Shown here: positions 1-8,429 of the stretch, piece after piece | Layout: each line of letters opens with the position of its first letter | How positions within the stretch are numbered: the first letter of the stretch is position 1 | Source: Clostridiales bacterium | GTDB lineage: Bacteria; Bacillota; Clostridia; Christensenellales; Borkfalkiaceae | Reading direction: 5' to 3' | NCBI GenBank assembly: GCA_015055525.1 | Contig: SVHZ01000011.1 | Coordinates: forward strand, 1-46,491 | DNA: 46,491 bases | Position numbers and translations under genes: made by a program | The notes under the pieces: generated by a model | Database searches by the model: none | The model's input: only the letters and a program-made list of their open reading frames with translations | What the model was told of the DNA's origin: nothing

Positions 1-231
1 AGCTTGGCTTATAAAAGTAATAACCCACTCTTTTATCGTTTTATCATCGTTAAATAAGTCGTTTAACAAATTAGTTAAATCGATAAAGTCACCCTCATTT
101 ATTCCGTTTAATATATCGCTTATACTCTCATCAAAATTCTCTTTAACGCTTAACTCACTTGCATTTACAGGAATAATCGATATAAAAATTACAACAACAG
201 TAAAAAATATTGCTAAAATTATCTTTTTCAT
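1..231 (-). CDS. spoIIIAE: Stage III sporulation protein AE, N-terminal part
   Basis: This is the start of the fifth gene of the spoIIIA operon; its 3' end lies beyond the left edge. SpoIIIAE is a polytopic membrane protein of the mother-cell to forespore channel (SpoIIIA-SpoIIQ). The 77 visible residues open with MKKIILAIFFTVVVIF, a typical signal peptide ending near 'VNASE', followed by an acidic stretch that resembles SpoIIIAE N-termini. The ATG at 231 overlaps the TGA of spoIIIAD as ATGA, which indicates translational coupling. The assignment rests largely on gene order AA-AB-AC-AD before it. Confidence 0.82.
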   Translation of the reverse strand, partial: MKKIILAIFFTVVVIFISIIPVNASELSVKENFDESISDILNGINEGDFIDLTNLLNDLFNDDKTIKEWVITFISQA

Positions 232-614
232 AAAATTAATGAAGAAACCAACTCAAACAAGTTTATTAAAATTGGTATTGATAGTGAAAATATGATTATT
301 CTACTTGCAAAACTTACCTTTTCACCTATTGAATTAGAGCCTAAATCTAAGCAAAGCGAATACGCAAAATCACTTAAATATGAAATAGCAATCATTTTAA
401 CAATCAATTTGAAAACCCCACTATCAATACCCGTTCTTATTGATAAATCTTTGAAAAAATCAACCGCTTGAACAACGTAATCAACAGTTAAGAGCAATAT
501 CAATATTCCGCAAGCAATTGCCGATAACCCTGCAAGTTCGGAATTATTCGACTTTAAGTAAGCAAAAATTATAACGCCGATTATTGCAACAAAGATAATT
601 TTTACGATTTCCAT
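228..614 (-). CDS. spoIIIAD: Stage III sporulation protein AD
   Basis: A 128-residue membrane protein with about four hydrophobic helices (roughly residues 3-19, 26-50, 70-90 and 104-126), matching SpoIIIAD in length and topology. It belongs to the SpoIIIA complex in the mother-cell membrane that surrounds the forespore. The motif 'KLIVKMIAISYLSDFA' in the middle is typical of the family. The start shares one base with the spoIIIAC stop and its TGA overlaps the spoIIIAE start. In well-studied spore formers this operon is read by sigma-E; I could not identify such a promoter convincingly here. Confidence 0.93.
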   Translation of the reverse strand: MEIVKIIFVAIIGVIIFAYLKSNNSELAGLSAIACGILILLLTVDYVVQAVDFFKDLSIRTGIDSGVFKLIVKMIAISYLSDFAYSLCLDLGSNSIGEKVSFASRIIIFSLSIPILINLFELVSSLIL

Positions 615-817
615 TAATATATTCCAAAAATATCTCTAATACTTGTAAATAAATCACTTATCATTGAAATTACAAGCGTTAAAACGATAACTAGTCCCGC
701 TAAACTAACAAGCGTTGCAATATCATCTCTATCAGATTTTTTTAGAATTTGGCAAACAACGGTTACGATTATACCAATTGCCGCGATTTTGAATATAACG
801 TCAACACCGTAACTCAT
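614..817 (-). CDS. spoIIIAC: Stage III sporulation protein AC
   Basis: A 67-residue protein with two membrane helices, the usual size of SpoIIIAC. The family signature 'DRDDIATLVSLAGLVIVL' lies at about residues 29-46. SpoIIIAC and SpoIIIAD are small membrane partners in the SpoIIIA channel. I chose the ATG at 817 rather than the in-frame GTG at 820, because the ATG gives a TGATG junction with the spoIIIAB stop and has GGTGAT just upstream. The gap to spoIIIAD is nil, so both are surely co-translated. Confidence 0.94.
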   Translation of the reverse strand: MSYGVDVIFKIAAIGIIVTVVCQILKKSDRDDIATLVSLAGLVIVLTLVISMISDLFTSIRDIFGIY

Positions 818-1284
818 CACATCACCATCACAAACAACATTAAACCAACTAAGAGCCCTATCTTTATGGTTATTTGATATTTTTTACTAAATATTATTTT
901 GCTTTCTTCTTTAATTTTAATAAAGTCGTATTTATACGATATTATCGAGTTTTTTTGTGTTTCACTATCACTTTTCCCAATAGATGAAATAAAACTTTCA
1001 ACCTTGATTTTGTTTTCATCGCTTAAAAAATTTGGCAATACGATTTCTTTACCAAACAAATAATCTCGCATTATATACGCAAACGTTTCAGAAGGATAAT
1101 CTACGTTTAATACCGCTTTTACTTCCCTTTTTTTATAAGATAAGTCGTTTATCAGCATATCACACGCAATACAAACAGAATCCCAAAAATAGTAAACCTC
1201 TTTTAATTTGACGGCTTGAATTTTTGCTATTTTATACGATGCGTATAAACTTAAAACTCCAACTAATATCTTTAATATAAACAT
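817..1284 (-). CDS. spoIIIAB: Stage III sporulation protein AB
   Basis: A 155-residue protein with an N-terminal membrane helix (residues 2-20), a soluble helical middle and a C-terminal membrane helix ending 'LLVGLMLFVMVM'. This is the SpoIIIAB plan (about 170 residues); the family has a GspF/PilC-like fold and is thought to pair with the ATPase SpoIIIAA. Sequence identity to model proteins looks modest, so the call leans on topology, length and operon position. Its start overlaps the end of spoIIIAA by 13 bases. Confidence 0.88.
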   Translation of the reverse strand: MFILKILVGVLSLYASYKIAKIQAVKLKEVYYFWDSVCIACDMLINDLSYKKREVKAVLNVDYPSETFAYIMRDYLFGKEIVLPNFLSDENKIKVESFISSIGKSDSETQKNSIISYKYDFIKIKEESKIIFSKKYQITIKIGLLVGLMLFVMVM

Positions 1285-2168
1285 AAGTCATTTAATTTAT
1301 TATCAAAATATAAATACTCTCGTAAACCATTATTTAGTTTTATAAACACAAGATAATCAAACAGTTCCTCGTTTTTGAATATTTCCATAAAATTTCTTGA
1401 TAAGCAATCTTCAATTGAATTGCCGTGAGCAGTTGCAATCACGTCAACTCCGCCATAAATTGCATTTTTTATAGAGAAAGAGTCTTCATGCGACGTTATC
1501 TCATCGGTTACAACAACGTCAGGATTTAACGTTCTTAACGCTTGATTAAACCCATACTCTTTATTTGCAAACGTTAAAACGTCAACGCTTTTTGAAAGAA
1601 AGACGGATTCACCTTTAACCTTCATTGCAATTTCATTTCTTTCATCAATTAAAACTACGTTTTTACTTATATCTTCACATATATTATTAGTTAAATCTCT
1701 TATAAACGTTGTTTTACCAAAACCGGGAGGAGAAACAACTAAAACACTTCCACCTTTATAAATATTATTATAGAAACCGTTTGAAACGCCTTTTATATTA
1801 TTTGGTATTCTTATACACAGAGAATTATATTTCCTAATAGAAACAATCCTATCGTTTTTTAATACAAATTCACCTGCAAGTCCAACTCTAATTCCGTTAC
1901 GATCTGTGACGTAACCGTTTTTAATTTGCTCTTCATAGGTGTGAATTGAGCCATCGCAAACTTTGAAAACTATATTTTCAATATCTTGTTCGGTTAGAAT
2001 AATTTTGTCTAACACGCGCTTTTGACCACTTATTTCTATTACTACTGGACAACCGTTTCTAATCCTTATCTCGTTAAGCATTTGAGTATCATATTTAGAA
2101 ATTTCTTTAATAAGTAATTTAGGCAAATAATCAATCACGCTATATTCTATTATGGACAAACGTTTCAT
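1272..2168 (-). CDS. spoIIIAA: Stage III sporulation protein AA, ATPase
   Basis: A 298-residue secretion-type ATPase that powers the SpoIIIA channel. Walker A is SPPGFGKTT at about 146-154 and Walker B is VVLIDERNE at about 171-179. 'LRTLNPDVVVTDEI' and 'ATAHGNS' further on are the usual SpoIIIAA switch segments. N-terminal 'NEIRIRNGCPVVI' is also family-typical. It is the first gene of the operon and starts 94 bases from the divergent oadB gene. Shine-Dalgarno pairing before the ATG is weak (AAAAAAAG). Confidence 0.96.
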   Translation of the reverse strand: MKRLSIIEYSVIDYLPKLLIKEISKYDTQMLNEIRIRNGCPVVIEISGQKRVLDKIILTEQDIENIVFKVCDGSIHTYEEQIKNGYVTDRNGIRVGLAGEFVLKNDRIVSIRKYNSLCIRIPNNIKGVSNGFYNNIYKGGSVLVVSPPGFGKTTFIRDLTNNICEDISKNVVLIDERNEIAMKVKGESVFLSKSVDVLTFANKEYGFNQALRTLNPDVVVTDEITSHEDSFSIKNAIYGGVDVIATAHGNSIEDCLSRNFMEIFKNEELFDYLVFIKLNNGLREYLYFDNKLNDLCLY

Positions 2169-2200
2169 AGAACTTTTTTTATAAAAGTGATAAATTTATA

Positions 2201-2229
2201 TTGATAAATATAAAAATTTTTGTTATACT
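2201..2229 (+). promoter_or_regulatory. Sigma-A promoter of oadB
   Basis: TTGATA (2201-2206), a 17-base spacer and TATACT (2224-2229), with TG two bases upstream of the -10, giving an extended -10 element. Transcription should begin near 2236. AGGAGA at 2252-2257 is the ribosome binding site for the ATG at 2263. Confidence 0.8.
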
Positions 2230-2262
2230 ATCTAAGTTAATATAATTTTACAGGAGATATTT

Positions 2263-3405
2263 ATGGAAGAATTATTTAGTAACGTCATAAGTATTTTTTC
2301 AACTCAAGCAAACGCCGTTTTGTTTTTGAAACAAATTGGCATGTGGGCAATTGGCGGTGTTCTCATATTCCTTGCTATTAAAAAGCAAATGGAACCTACC
2401 CTCTTACTCCCAATGGGTTTTGGCGCAATACTTATGAATATTCCAAACTTTAGCGGTTCAGCAGGCATTTCAGAAGTGTTAGGAACTTTATACAGCGCGG
2501 GTATTGCAAACGAACTTTTCCCGCTTTTACTCTTCATCGGTATCGGCGCGATGATTGACTTTGGACCAATACTTTCAAACCCAAAACTTATGTTATTTGG
2601 CGCGGCGGCTCAATTCGGTATTTTTATGACGCTTACTCTTGCGTCAATCTTCTTTATCCTTCCTGAAGCTGCATCAATAGCAATTATCGGCGCGGCGGAC
2701 GGCCCTACTTCAATAGTAGTAGCAACTCAACTTGCTCCTAGACTTTTAGGACCAATTACGGTTGCAGCGTACTCTTATATGGCGCTTGTTCCAGTAGTTC
2801 AACCACCGATCATTAAACTTTGCACTACTCAAAAAGAACGTAAAATCAAAATGCCGTATAATCCACAAGCGGTTTCAAAACTTACTAGAATTTTATTCCC
2901 AATTATAGTAACCGTAATTACAGGACTTATTGCTCCAGGCGCAGCGGCGCTCATCGGTTTCTTAATGTTCGGCAATCTTATTCGTGAATGTGGCGTTTTA
3001 GAATCTTTATCAGATACAGCGCAAAAGGTTCTTGCAAACCTTATAACACTTTTATTAGGAATTACCGTAGCATTTACAATGACTGCTAATGAATTTTTAA
3101 GTTTAGGAACTCTCCTTATATTAGGTCTTGGTTTATTCGCATTTATCTTCGATACTATGGGTGGCGTACTTATTGCAAAACTCTTTAACGTATTCTTACC
3201 TGAAGGCAAGAAAATCAACCCAATGATAGGTGCGGCTGGTATTTCAGCGTTCCCAATGTCTGCAAGAATAGTTCATAAAATGGGTCAAGATGAAGATAAG
3301 CAAAACTTCCTTTTAATGCATGCAGTTGGCGCAAACGTTTCAGGTCAAATTGCATCAGTTATAGCAGGTGGCTTAATTCTTAACTTCTTTGCAATGGTGG
3401 TGTGA
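2263..3405 (+). CDS. oadB: Sodium ion-translocating decarboxylase, beta subunit
   Basis: A 380-residue membrane protein of the OadB/GcdB/MmdB family, which couples decarboxylation of a carboxybiotin carrier to Na+ export. Visible family motifs are 'LLFIGIGAMIDFGP' (about 89-102), the essential-Asp motif GAADGPTSI (about 143-151, Asp146) and the C-terminal 'GANVSGQIASVIAGG'. Around ten hydrophobic helices are present. No carboxyltransferase alpha subunit or biotin carrier gene lies in the window, so the substrate (oxaloacetate, methylmalonyl-CoA or glutaconyl-CoA) cannot be told. The gene has its own promoter and is coupled to the small gene after it. Confidence 0.93.
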   Translation: MEELFSNVISIFSTQANAVLFLKQIGMWAIGGVLIFLAIKKQMEPTLLLPMGFGAILMNIPNFSGSAGISEVLGTLYSAGIANELFPLLLFIGIGAMIDFGPILSNPKLMLFGAAAQFGIFMTLTLASIFFILPEAASIAIIGAADGPTSIVVATQLAPRLLGPITVAAYSYMALVPVVQPPIIKLCTTQKERKIKMPYNPQAVSKLTRILFPIIVTVITGLIAPGAAALIGFLMFGNLIRECGVLESLSDTAQKVLANLITLLLGITVAFTMTANEFLSLGTLLILGLGLFAFIFDTMGGVLIAKLFNVFLPEGKKINPMIGAAGISAFPMSARIVHKMGQDEDKQNFLLMHAVGANVSGQIASVIAGGLILNFFAMVV

Positions 3406-3406
3406 T

Positions 3407-3661
3407 ATGATTAAATTAATTTGTGATAAAAACGTAGAACTTGTAAACGAAATAAATGCTGAATTAAACGGAGCGCAAACGTTATCAACTGAACAAAACG
3501 TTGAGTCTCCTGATAATTCAATCGGCATTAAAATTCAACCCGCTGAAAGTATTTTGAAGTCTCTTGGATACATGTGGAAAGGTATGCTTGGAATTTTTAT
3601 TATAATCGGCATTATAATCGGTGTTGTAACCATACTTAACAAAGTTAAAACTAAAAAATAA
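3407..3661 (+). CDS. Small membrane protein, probable decarboxylase gamma-like subunit
   Basis: An 84-residue protein with a soluble N-terminal half and a single C-terminal membrane helix 'GMLGIFIIIGIIIGVVTIL', ending in a basic tail. The wording of the helix resembles OadG-type gamma subunits, although in those the helix normally comes first. The ATG at 3407 is one base after the oadB stop and is served by GGTGGTG inside the end of oadB, so the two proteins are made together. An in-frame TTG at 3389 is possible but less likely. The role as assembly partner of OadB is inferred from coupling and helix similarity. Confidence 0.6.
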   Translation: MIKLICDKNVELVNEINAELNGAQTLSTEQNVESPDNSIGIKIQPAESILKSLGYMWKGMLGIFIIIGIIIGVVTILNKVKTKK

Positions 3662-3672
3662 CATCAAAAAAT

Positions 3673-3706
3673 AAAAGGTTCGCTTGTTATCAAGCGAACC
3701 TTTTTT
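3673..3706. terminator. Bidirectional rho-independent terminator
   Basis: A perfect stem GGTTCGCTTG/CAAGCGAACC (3677-3686 and 3691-3700) with loop TTAT. It is extended by four A-T pairs and followed by a T run on the plus strand; A residues upstream give a T run on the minus strand. It ends the oadB pair and the facing gene at 3705. Confidence 0.92.
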
Positions 3707-4103
3707 ATACGGTTTTTTCAAATTTTTTCTCTTTATAATATCTTTCTTTTGCCAATCTATACTTATTAGAAAGTTCAAGCATATATCGTTGCTTTGCCTC
3801 GTAGGACAACGACTCATAATACAATTTATCCGTAAGCCTACCCAACGCATCACTAACGTCACCGTAAGTATCTAATATATTTTTAACTTTTATATAAAAG
3901 CCTTCGTCTTCAGTTTTTACGCCACGAATAGAAACCTTGGCTTTATTTTGATAATACTCTACTACTTTTGATTTAGACGTACCGTCAAATTCCGCCCTTT
4001 TACTCTCGTCTTCAACCTTTTGTTTGTATTCTTGCCAAAAAGAACTTTTAAGCCTCTTTTTAGCCTCTTTAGCGTATTCTTTCAAACTTTTAATGCCTTC
4101 CAT
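3705..4103 (-). CDS. Conserved hypothetical protein, charged helical
   Basis: A 132-residue protein with no signal peptide or membrane helix. It is very rich in Lys, Glu and Tyr ('KEYAKEAKKRLKSSFW', 'LSYEAKQRYMLELSNKY') and is predicted to be almost all helix. I recognise the general type as a Clostridia-restricted uncharacterised protein but can name no function. It has a good ribosome binding site (AAAGGAG, 7 bases before ATG). It follows rpsU on the same strand, but a terminator (4116-4154) lies between, so expression probably depends on read-through. Its stop lies in the shared terminator. Confidence 0.75.
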   Translation of the reverse strand: MEGIKSLKEYAKEAKKRLKSSFWQEYKQKVEDESKRAEFDGTSKSKVVEYYQNKAKVSIRGVKTEDEGFYIKVKNILDTYGDVSDALGRLTDKLYYESLSYEAKQRYMLELSNKYRLAKERYYKEKKFEKTV

Positions 4104-4115
4104 AATACTCCTTTA

Positions 4116-4154
4116 CAAAAAAAACACTCGCAAAATCAAAATTTTTGCGAGTGT
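4116..4154 (-). terminator. rpsU terminator
   Basis: On the minus strand, stem ACACTCGCAAAA (4154-4143) pairs with TTTTGCGAGTGT (4135-4124) and is followed by eight T. It lies 15 bases after the rpsU stop. Confidence 0.9.
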
Positions 4155-4168
4155 AAAAAAATTAATTT

Positions 4169-4348
4169 TTAGCCTTTGATATTTCTCTTTCTAGCTGCTT
4201 CGGCTTTCTTCTTTCTTCTAACGGAAGGTCTTTCGTAAAATTCTTTACGACGTAAATCACCGATAATGCCGTCACGAGAACACTTTCTCTTAAATCTTCT
4301 AAGAGCGCTATCAAGCGTTTCGTTTTCACCAACTCTGATTGTTGACAT
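4169..4348 (-). CDS. rpsU: 30S ribosomal protein S21
   Basis: A 59-residue basic protein beginning [20 protein letters not shown] and ending ARKRNIKG, which is a clear bS21. The middle '[19 protein letters not shown]' is the family core. S21 sits on the 30S platform near the anti-Shine-Dalgarno. The ATG at 4348 follows a G-rich site (AAAGGGGGG, 8 bases upstream). The gene is often missed because a longer frame (4162-4404) covers it. It has its own strong promoter and terminator and so is transcribed alone. Confidence 0.97.
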   Translation of the reverse strand: MSTIRVGENETLDSALRRFKRKCSRDGIIGDLRRKEFYERPSVRRKKKAEAARKRNIKG

Positions 4349-4383
4349 ATCTTCAACCCCCCTTTGCCAAATGCAATTAGTAT

Positions 4384-4437
4384 CTCGTTAAATTTAACAA
4401 GCATTTATAGTATATTCAAATAATATTGATTTGTCAA
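4384..4437 (-). promoter_or_regulatory. rpsU promoter with palindrome at the transcript start
   Basis: TTGACA (4437-4432), 17-base spacer and TATACT (4414-4409) on the minus strand, close to consensus. A near-palindrome with core GTTAAATTTAAC (4387-4398) begins at about +1 of the predicted RNA. It could be a 5' hairpin or a protein site; which one cannot be told. Confidence 0.82.
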
Positions 4438-4461
4438 TCAAATTTTTATAAAATTATAAAA

Positions 4462-4803
4462 TTATGCAGGATGCCACTCCATTTTTTGACCGCAAAGTAT
4501 ATGAATATGAAGATGAGGAACCGTTTGACCCGCATCATCACCTTGGTTAACAACTATTCTATAACCATTTTCAAGCCCAAGCAAATCTTTAAGCGTAGGA
4601 ATAGTTTTAAGCATATTCTTAACGATTTCAGCATCTTTTTCAGTCATCTCTTCAAAGAGTTTGAAATGTGATTTTGAGATAGCAAGATAGTGATTTTTTG
4701 CTTGCGGAGCAATATCACGAATAATTATCATATTATCGTCTTCATATAAAATATTAGTTTCAATCTCTTTATTTACAAACTTACAAAATAAACAATCTTT
4801 CAT
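4462..4803 (-). CDS. HIT family nucleotide hydrolase/transferase
   Basis: A 113-residue histidine-triad protein of the HinT type. The triad PHLHIHI has His at 97, 99 and 101, and the N-terminal CLFC (Cys4, Cys7) is the zinc pair seen in bacterial HinT proteins. Such enzymes hydrolyse adenosine phosphoramidates. The ATG overlaps the mtaB stop by four bases (ATGA), and this is the last gene of the 12810-4462 operon. Confidence 0.95.
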   Translation of the reverse strand: MKDCLFCKFVNKEIETNILYEDDNMIIIRDIAPQAKNHYLAISKSHFKLFEEMTEKDAEIVKNMLKTIPTLKDLLGLENGYRIVVNQGDDAGQTVPHLHIHILCGQKMEWHPA

Positions 4804-6041
4804 AATTTCTCCTTAATTTCGGCAAGCGCGCCTTGTTTATATTTTTCCGTTAAACACACTTTGTATTTACCGTTTTCAATCCTTCCTTTGATATACGTTT
4901 TAATATAATTGCCTGTATAACCACACGAATAACCATCTTCAAATTCTTCAATAATAACATCTTGAAAAGTTTGCAAATTTTTCGATATAAAGCGTGATTT
5001 TAGAATTTCTTTTAATTCTAATAATTTGTTTAATCTATCCCTCTTAACGTTTCCATCTAAATCTTTTAATTTGTATGCAACCGTTCCTTCGCGGGGAGAA
5101 AAACAAAATGCGTGAACGTCAGAAAACTCAATTTCTTTTATAAAGTTATAACTATCTATAAAATCAAGTTCAGTTTCAGTTGGGTAACCAACGATAACGT
5201 CAGTAGTTATTCCGGCATTTGGAAAATACTTTCTAATAAGATTAACCCCATCTTTATACTCTTTAGCAGTATACTTTCTATTCATAGCCTTTAAGGTGTT
5301 ATCACTACCAGATTGCAACGATAAGTGAAAGTGAGGAGCAAAATCTTTTAAGTTTTTAAGCGCAATCAACAATTCTTCGGAAATAACGTTTTCTTCTAAA
5401 CTCCCAAACCTAATTCTAGTATTAACGTCAGCAAGACTTTCAATAAGACAGGTTAAGTTTTTACCCTCGTAATTATACGCTGATAAATTTATTGCAGTAA
5501 GCACAGTTTCATCAGCATTTAACGCAATAATCTCGTTTTTAATACTTTCCGGTGAACGAGATCGACTTCTCCCTCTTAAATATGGGATTATGCAGTAAGA
5601 ACAAAAATTATTGCAACCGTCTTGAATTTTAACGTATGCTCTTGATTTTATAGTTTTGCAAAGCGGTAATTCGTGATATTCAGTTTCAGGCGGAAAAATA
5701 AACTGCCCGTTTTCTTCGATAAGTTCTAAAATTTTCTCTTTGCTTGAAGTTCCGGTAACAACGTGCACACCATTTTTACGTGAAAAAGATTCGGGGTTCT
5801 TTTCAGACGCGCAACCCGTAACGATTATTCTAGCTAACGGGTTTTGTTTTTTTACTCTCGCTATTGCTTGGCGGGATTTTTTCTCGGCTTCTTTAGTTAC
5901 CGCGCAAGTGTTTATTATATATAAATCGGCAAATTCAAGCTCGTCGCTAACTTCAAAACCCAAATCTTCAAGCCCCTTTATTAACGAATTACTTTCGCAC
6001 GAATTAACCTTACAACCGAGCGTAAATACTACTGCTTTCAT
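4800..6041 (-). CDS. mtaB: tRNA t6A37 methylthiotransferase MtaB
   Basis: A 413-residue radical-SAM methylthiotransferase that turns t6A37 into ms2t6A in tRNAs reading ANN codons. The N-terminal UPF0004 domain has Cys10, Cys46 and Cys77 for one 4Fe-4S cluster. The radical-SAM motif DGCNNFCSYC carries Cys143, Cys147 and Cys150. A C-terminal TRAM-like domain covers about 350-413. 'FTLGCKVNSCESN' at the start is diagnostic of MtaB rather than MiaB. It overlaps prmA and the HIT gene by four bases on each side, so the three are translationally coupled. Confidence 0.95.
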   Translation of the reverse strand: MKAVVFTLGCKVNSCESNSLIKGLEDLGFEVSDELEFADLYIINTCAVTKEAEKKSRQAIARVKKQNPLARIIVTGCASEKNPESFSRKNGVHVVTGTSSKEKILELIEENGQFIFPPETEYHELPLCKTIKSRAYVKIQDGCNNFCSYCIIPYLRGRSRSRSPESIKNEIIALNADETVLTAINLSAYNYEGKNLTCLIESLADVNTRIRFGSLEENVISEELLIALKNLKDFAPHFHLSLQSGSDNTLKAMNRKYTAKEYKDGVNLIRKYFPNAGITTDVIVGYPTETELDFIDSYNFIKEIEFSDVHAFCFSPREGTVAYKLKDLDGNVKRDRLNKLLELKEILKSRFISKNLQTFQDVIIEEFEDGYSCGYTGNYIKTYIKGRIENGKYKVCLTEKYKQGALAEIKEKL

Positions 6042-6985
6042 AATTTTTCAAGAACAAGCGCAACCCACTCACCTTTATTTGCGCTATTTATAATCTTATA
6101 TCCGAGCGGTAAATAGGTGTTTATAACCATCTCGGCTTTCTCTTTTAATATTCCACTTAAAATAAGTTTTGTTCCAAATTTAACGTGTTTTTGTATTGAA
6201 TTTGCAAGAACGCATAAAATATCTGCCGTAATATTAGCAACAACTATATCGCCAACGGCGTCTTGCTCACTTAAAAGGTCGTCAAGCGTAATTAAACACT
6301 TGTTATTAACCTTATTGAGAATTGCGTTATGCTTAGCAGTTTCAACAGCCACAACGTCAATATCAGTCATAACCGAACGTTTAGCGCCAAGTAGTACTGC
6401 AGAAATCCCCAATATGCCAGACCCCGTGCCAACGTCTATCACGGTGAGATCTGGTTTAATATATTTAGATAAAAACTCAATACACATTGAAGTTGTTTCA
6501 TGCTCGCCCGTACCAAACGCCATATTGCTATCAATTTTAACAACGACGTCAGTTGGCAAAGCGTTATATTCAATCCACTCCGGGCAAACGATAACGTCAC
6601 CTATTTTCATAGGCTTATAGTGCTTGCGCCAAATCTCAATCCAATCGTCACCGTCGACTATTCTCCTAACCGTTTCAAGCGTTCCAAATTTGATAAAATC
6701 TTTGGCGTTATCGCGCATTATAAACAATTCTTTAATTAAACTTGAAATCTTTTGATCGGCGTCTTCAATATCAAAATACGCCTTTATCAAGGTTACGCCA
6801 GAACCAATACTTTCGGTAACTCTATCTTCAAGATAGTCCCAAGTATTGCGCCTATTAGTTATAAGTTCTATAACGTCGTTTTCATCACACACGGAAACAC
6901 CGTAGGACGTGTATTCCCACAGTTTTGACGATATTAATTCTTCCGCTTCATGCGTGGTATGTATTGTAAGTTCAACGTAATTCAT
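6038..6985 (-). CDS. prmA: Ribosomal protein L11 methyltransferase
   Basis: A 315-residue SAM-dependent methyltransferase that trimethylates L11. Diagnostic segments are 'DDWIEIWRKHYKP' (about 113-125), 'FGTGEHETT' (about 157-165), SAM motif I 'VIDVGTGSGILG' (about 182-193) and 'VVANITADIL', the NxTA-like motif of PrmA. Length is normal. It starts six bases after the M20 peptidase and overlaps mtaB. The prmA-mtaB-HIT order is common in Firmicutes. Confidence 0.96.
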   Translation of the reverse strand: MNYVELTIHTTHEAEELISSKLWEYTSYGVSVCDENDVIELITNRRNTWDYLEDRVTESIGSGVTLIKAYFDIEDADQKISSLIKELFIMRDNAKDFIKFGTLETVRRIVDGDDWIEIWRKHYKPMKIGDVIVCPEWIEYNALPTDVVVKIDSNMAFGTGEHETTSMCIEFLSKYIKPDLTVIDVGTGSGILGISAVLLGAKRSVMTDIDVVAVETAKHNAILNKVNNKCLITLDDLLSEQDAVGDIVVANITADILCVLANSIQKHVKFGTKLILSGILKEKAEMVINTYLPLGYKIINSANKGEWVALVLEKL

Positions 6986-6991
6986 AATATC

Positions 6992-8428
6992 TTAGCAATC
7001 TTTTAATAATCTTATATAAAATTCAACGGCACGTTTAACAACGTTAACCCTAATTCTTTCGTTATTGCCGTGAACGCACGCGCGTTCCTCACTCGTAAAA
7101 TCAGACGCAGAGAAACGATAAACTCTATCCGAAATCTTTCCGTAATGACGACTATCAGAACATTGAACCATCAAATACGGCGAAACGATAGAACCTTCAA
7201 AAGTTGAAGTAATTGCCTTCTCAACCTTTTTATAGCCGTCACAATCAACGATTGAAACTCTACTTGGATTAGTTCCGTGAATAACGCTTATTTTAACGTT
7301 CTTATCGTCAACGTTTCTTTCAAGCGTTTTAATTACGCTGTCAACGGTTTCGCTAGGATTAATTCTAATATTTGAAACCATACTGCTTTCAGGAGGAATA
7401 ACGTTTGAGGCCGAACTACCTTTCATTTGAGTAAAAGCAACGGTAGTTCTAAGCATAGCGTTAATTTCGCCACCAGATTTTTTAGAAATAAGGTCTAAAA
7501 CCCAACCAAAACACCAAAGGTTAGCAAAAATAAGCCTATAAACAAAAGTAGAATATCTTCCAAGCGAGTTAAACATTTCTTTAACGGGCTTAGTTAAACG
7601 CATCTTGAACGGTTTATTTTCGACGTTGACGCACGCTTTTGATAAAACGCCAACGGGCGTGTGCGGTTTTGGCGCTGAAGCATGGCCACCGTTAGATTTA
7701 GTAGAATACAAAACGTCAACCATACCTTTTTCCGCAATGCCAACAAGACCACACGGCTGTTTAACGCCAGGGAACACGTTATTTACCACCGCGCCACCTT
7801 CGTCTAAAACGAGCGTTAAATTGATTTTGTTTTCTTCAAAATAATCAACTACTTCTTTAGCAAACGGTCCATTAATTTCTTCTTCGCCAGAGAAAGCAAA
7901 ATATACGTCGTTATTAGGAATAAACCCATTTTTTGCAAGGTAATTTGCACCAAACATAGCGCCGTTGAGCGTAATTTTCGTATCAACTGCACCTCTTCCC
8001 CATAAAACCCCGTCTTTGATAACGCCTTCAAACGGCGGTTCTTCCCATAAATCTTCATTTACGGGAACAACGTCAAAGTGTGACATCATAACAGATGCCG
8101 TATCCGAACTTTTTCCTTTCCATTTAAGAAGGATACCTCTGCCGTTAAACGTTTTAACTTCTAAAAGTTTATAAATATCAGGATAAAGAGTTGGGAGTAA
8201 TTTAAGAAGTTTATCAAACTCTTCATTATTTTCAAGTGATTTATCCTTATAAGAAATCGTCTTGCATTTTATAAGAGATCTTAAACACTCAACCGCATTA
8301 TCTCCGTCAAAAGAAATAGGAGTTTTATCAACGCCGGTTAACTTTTTAGGCTTAAAACAAGCAGTTCTAATTAAGATTATTGCAAGAAAAATTAAAATGA
8401 TTGCACCTACTGAAATACCGATATACAT
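6992..8428 (-). CDS. Membrane-anchored M20 family metallopeptidase
   Basis: A 478-residue M20/M25/M40 metallohydrolase with an N-terminal membrane anchor (about residues 2-22) and the catalytic domain outside or at the membrane face. Zinc-site motifs are 'MMSHFDVVPV' (His-x-Asp), 'GRGAVDTK' and the catalytic Glu pair in 'FAFSGEEEING'. It resembles the carboxypeptidase S/PM20D1 branch, which cleaves or forms N-acyl amino acids or dipeptides. I chose ATG 8428, one base after the upstream stop and with AAAGGA before it, over an upstream ATG at 8464 that would overlap the previous gene. It is probably linked to the two membrane proteins just upstream. Confidence 0.9.
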   Translation of the reverse strand: MYIGISVGAIILIFLAIILIRTACFKPKKLTGVDKTPISFDGDNAVECLRSLIKCKTISYKDKSLENNEEFDKLLKLLPTLYPDIYKLLEVKTFNGRGILLKWKGKSSDTASVMMSHFDVVPVNEDLWEEPPFEGVIKDGVLWGRGAVDTKITLNGAMFGANYLAKNGFIPNNDVYFAFSGEEEINGPFAKEVVDYFEENKINLTLVLDEGGAVVNNVFPGVKQPCGLVGIAEKGMVDVLYSTKSNGGHASAPKPHTPVGVLSKACVNVENKPFKMRLTKPVKEMFNSLGRYSTFVYRLIFANLWCFGWVLDLISKKSGGEINAMLRTTVAFTQMKGSSASNVIPPESSMVSNIRINPSETVDSVIKTLERNVDDKNVKISVIHGTNPSRVSIVDCDGYKKVEKAITSTFEGSIVSPYLMVQCSDSRHYGKISDRVYRFSASDFTSEERACVHGNNERIRVNVVKRAVEFYIRLLKDC

Positions 8429-8429
8429 A

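Noticed and set aside
2169..2262. A sigma-E promoter for spoIIIAA
   Set aside because: The AT-rich region contains several loose matches, but none with both boxes at proper spacing that I would defend.
4162..4404. An 80-residue frame on the minus strand over rpsU
   Set aside because: It resembles nothing and covers the clear 59-residue S21 in another frame; rpsU has its own start site, promoter and terminator.
6117..6620. A 167-codon open frame on the plus strand
   Set aside because: It is antisense to prmA, has no ribosome site and no recognisable motifs.
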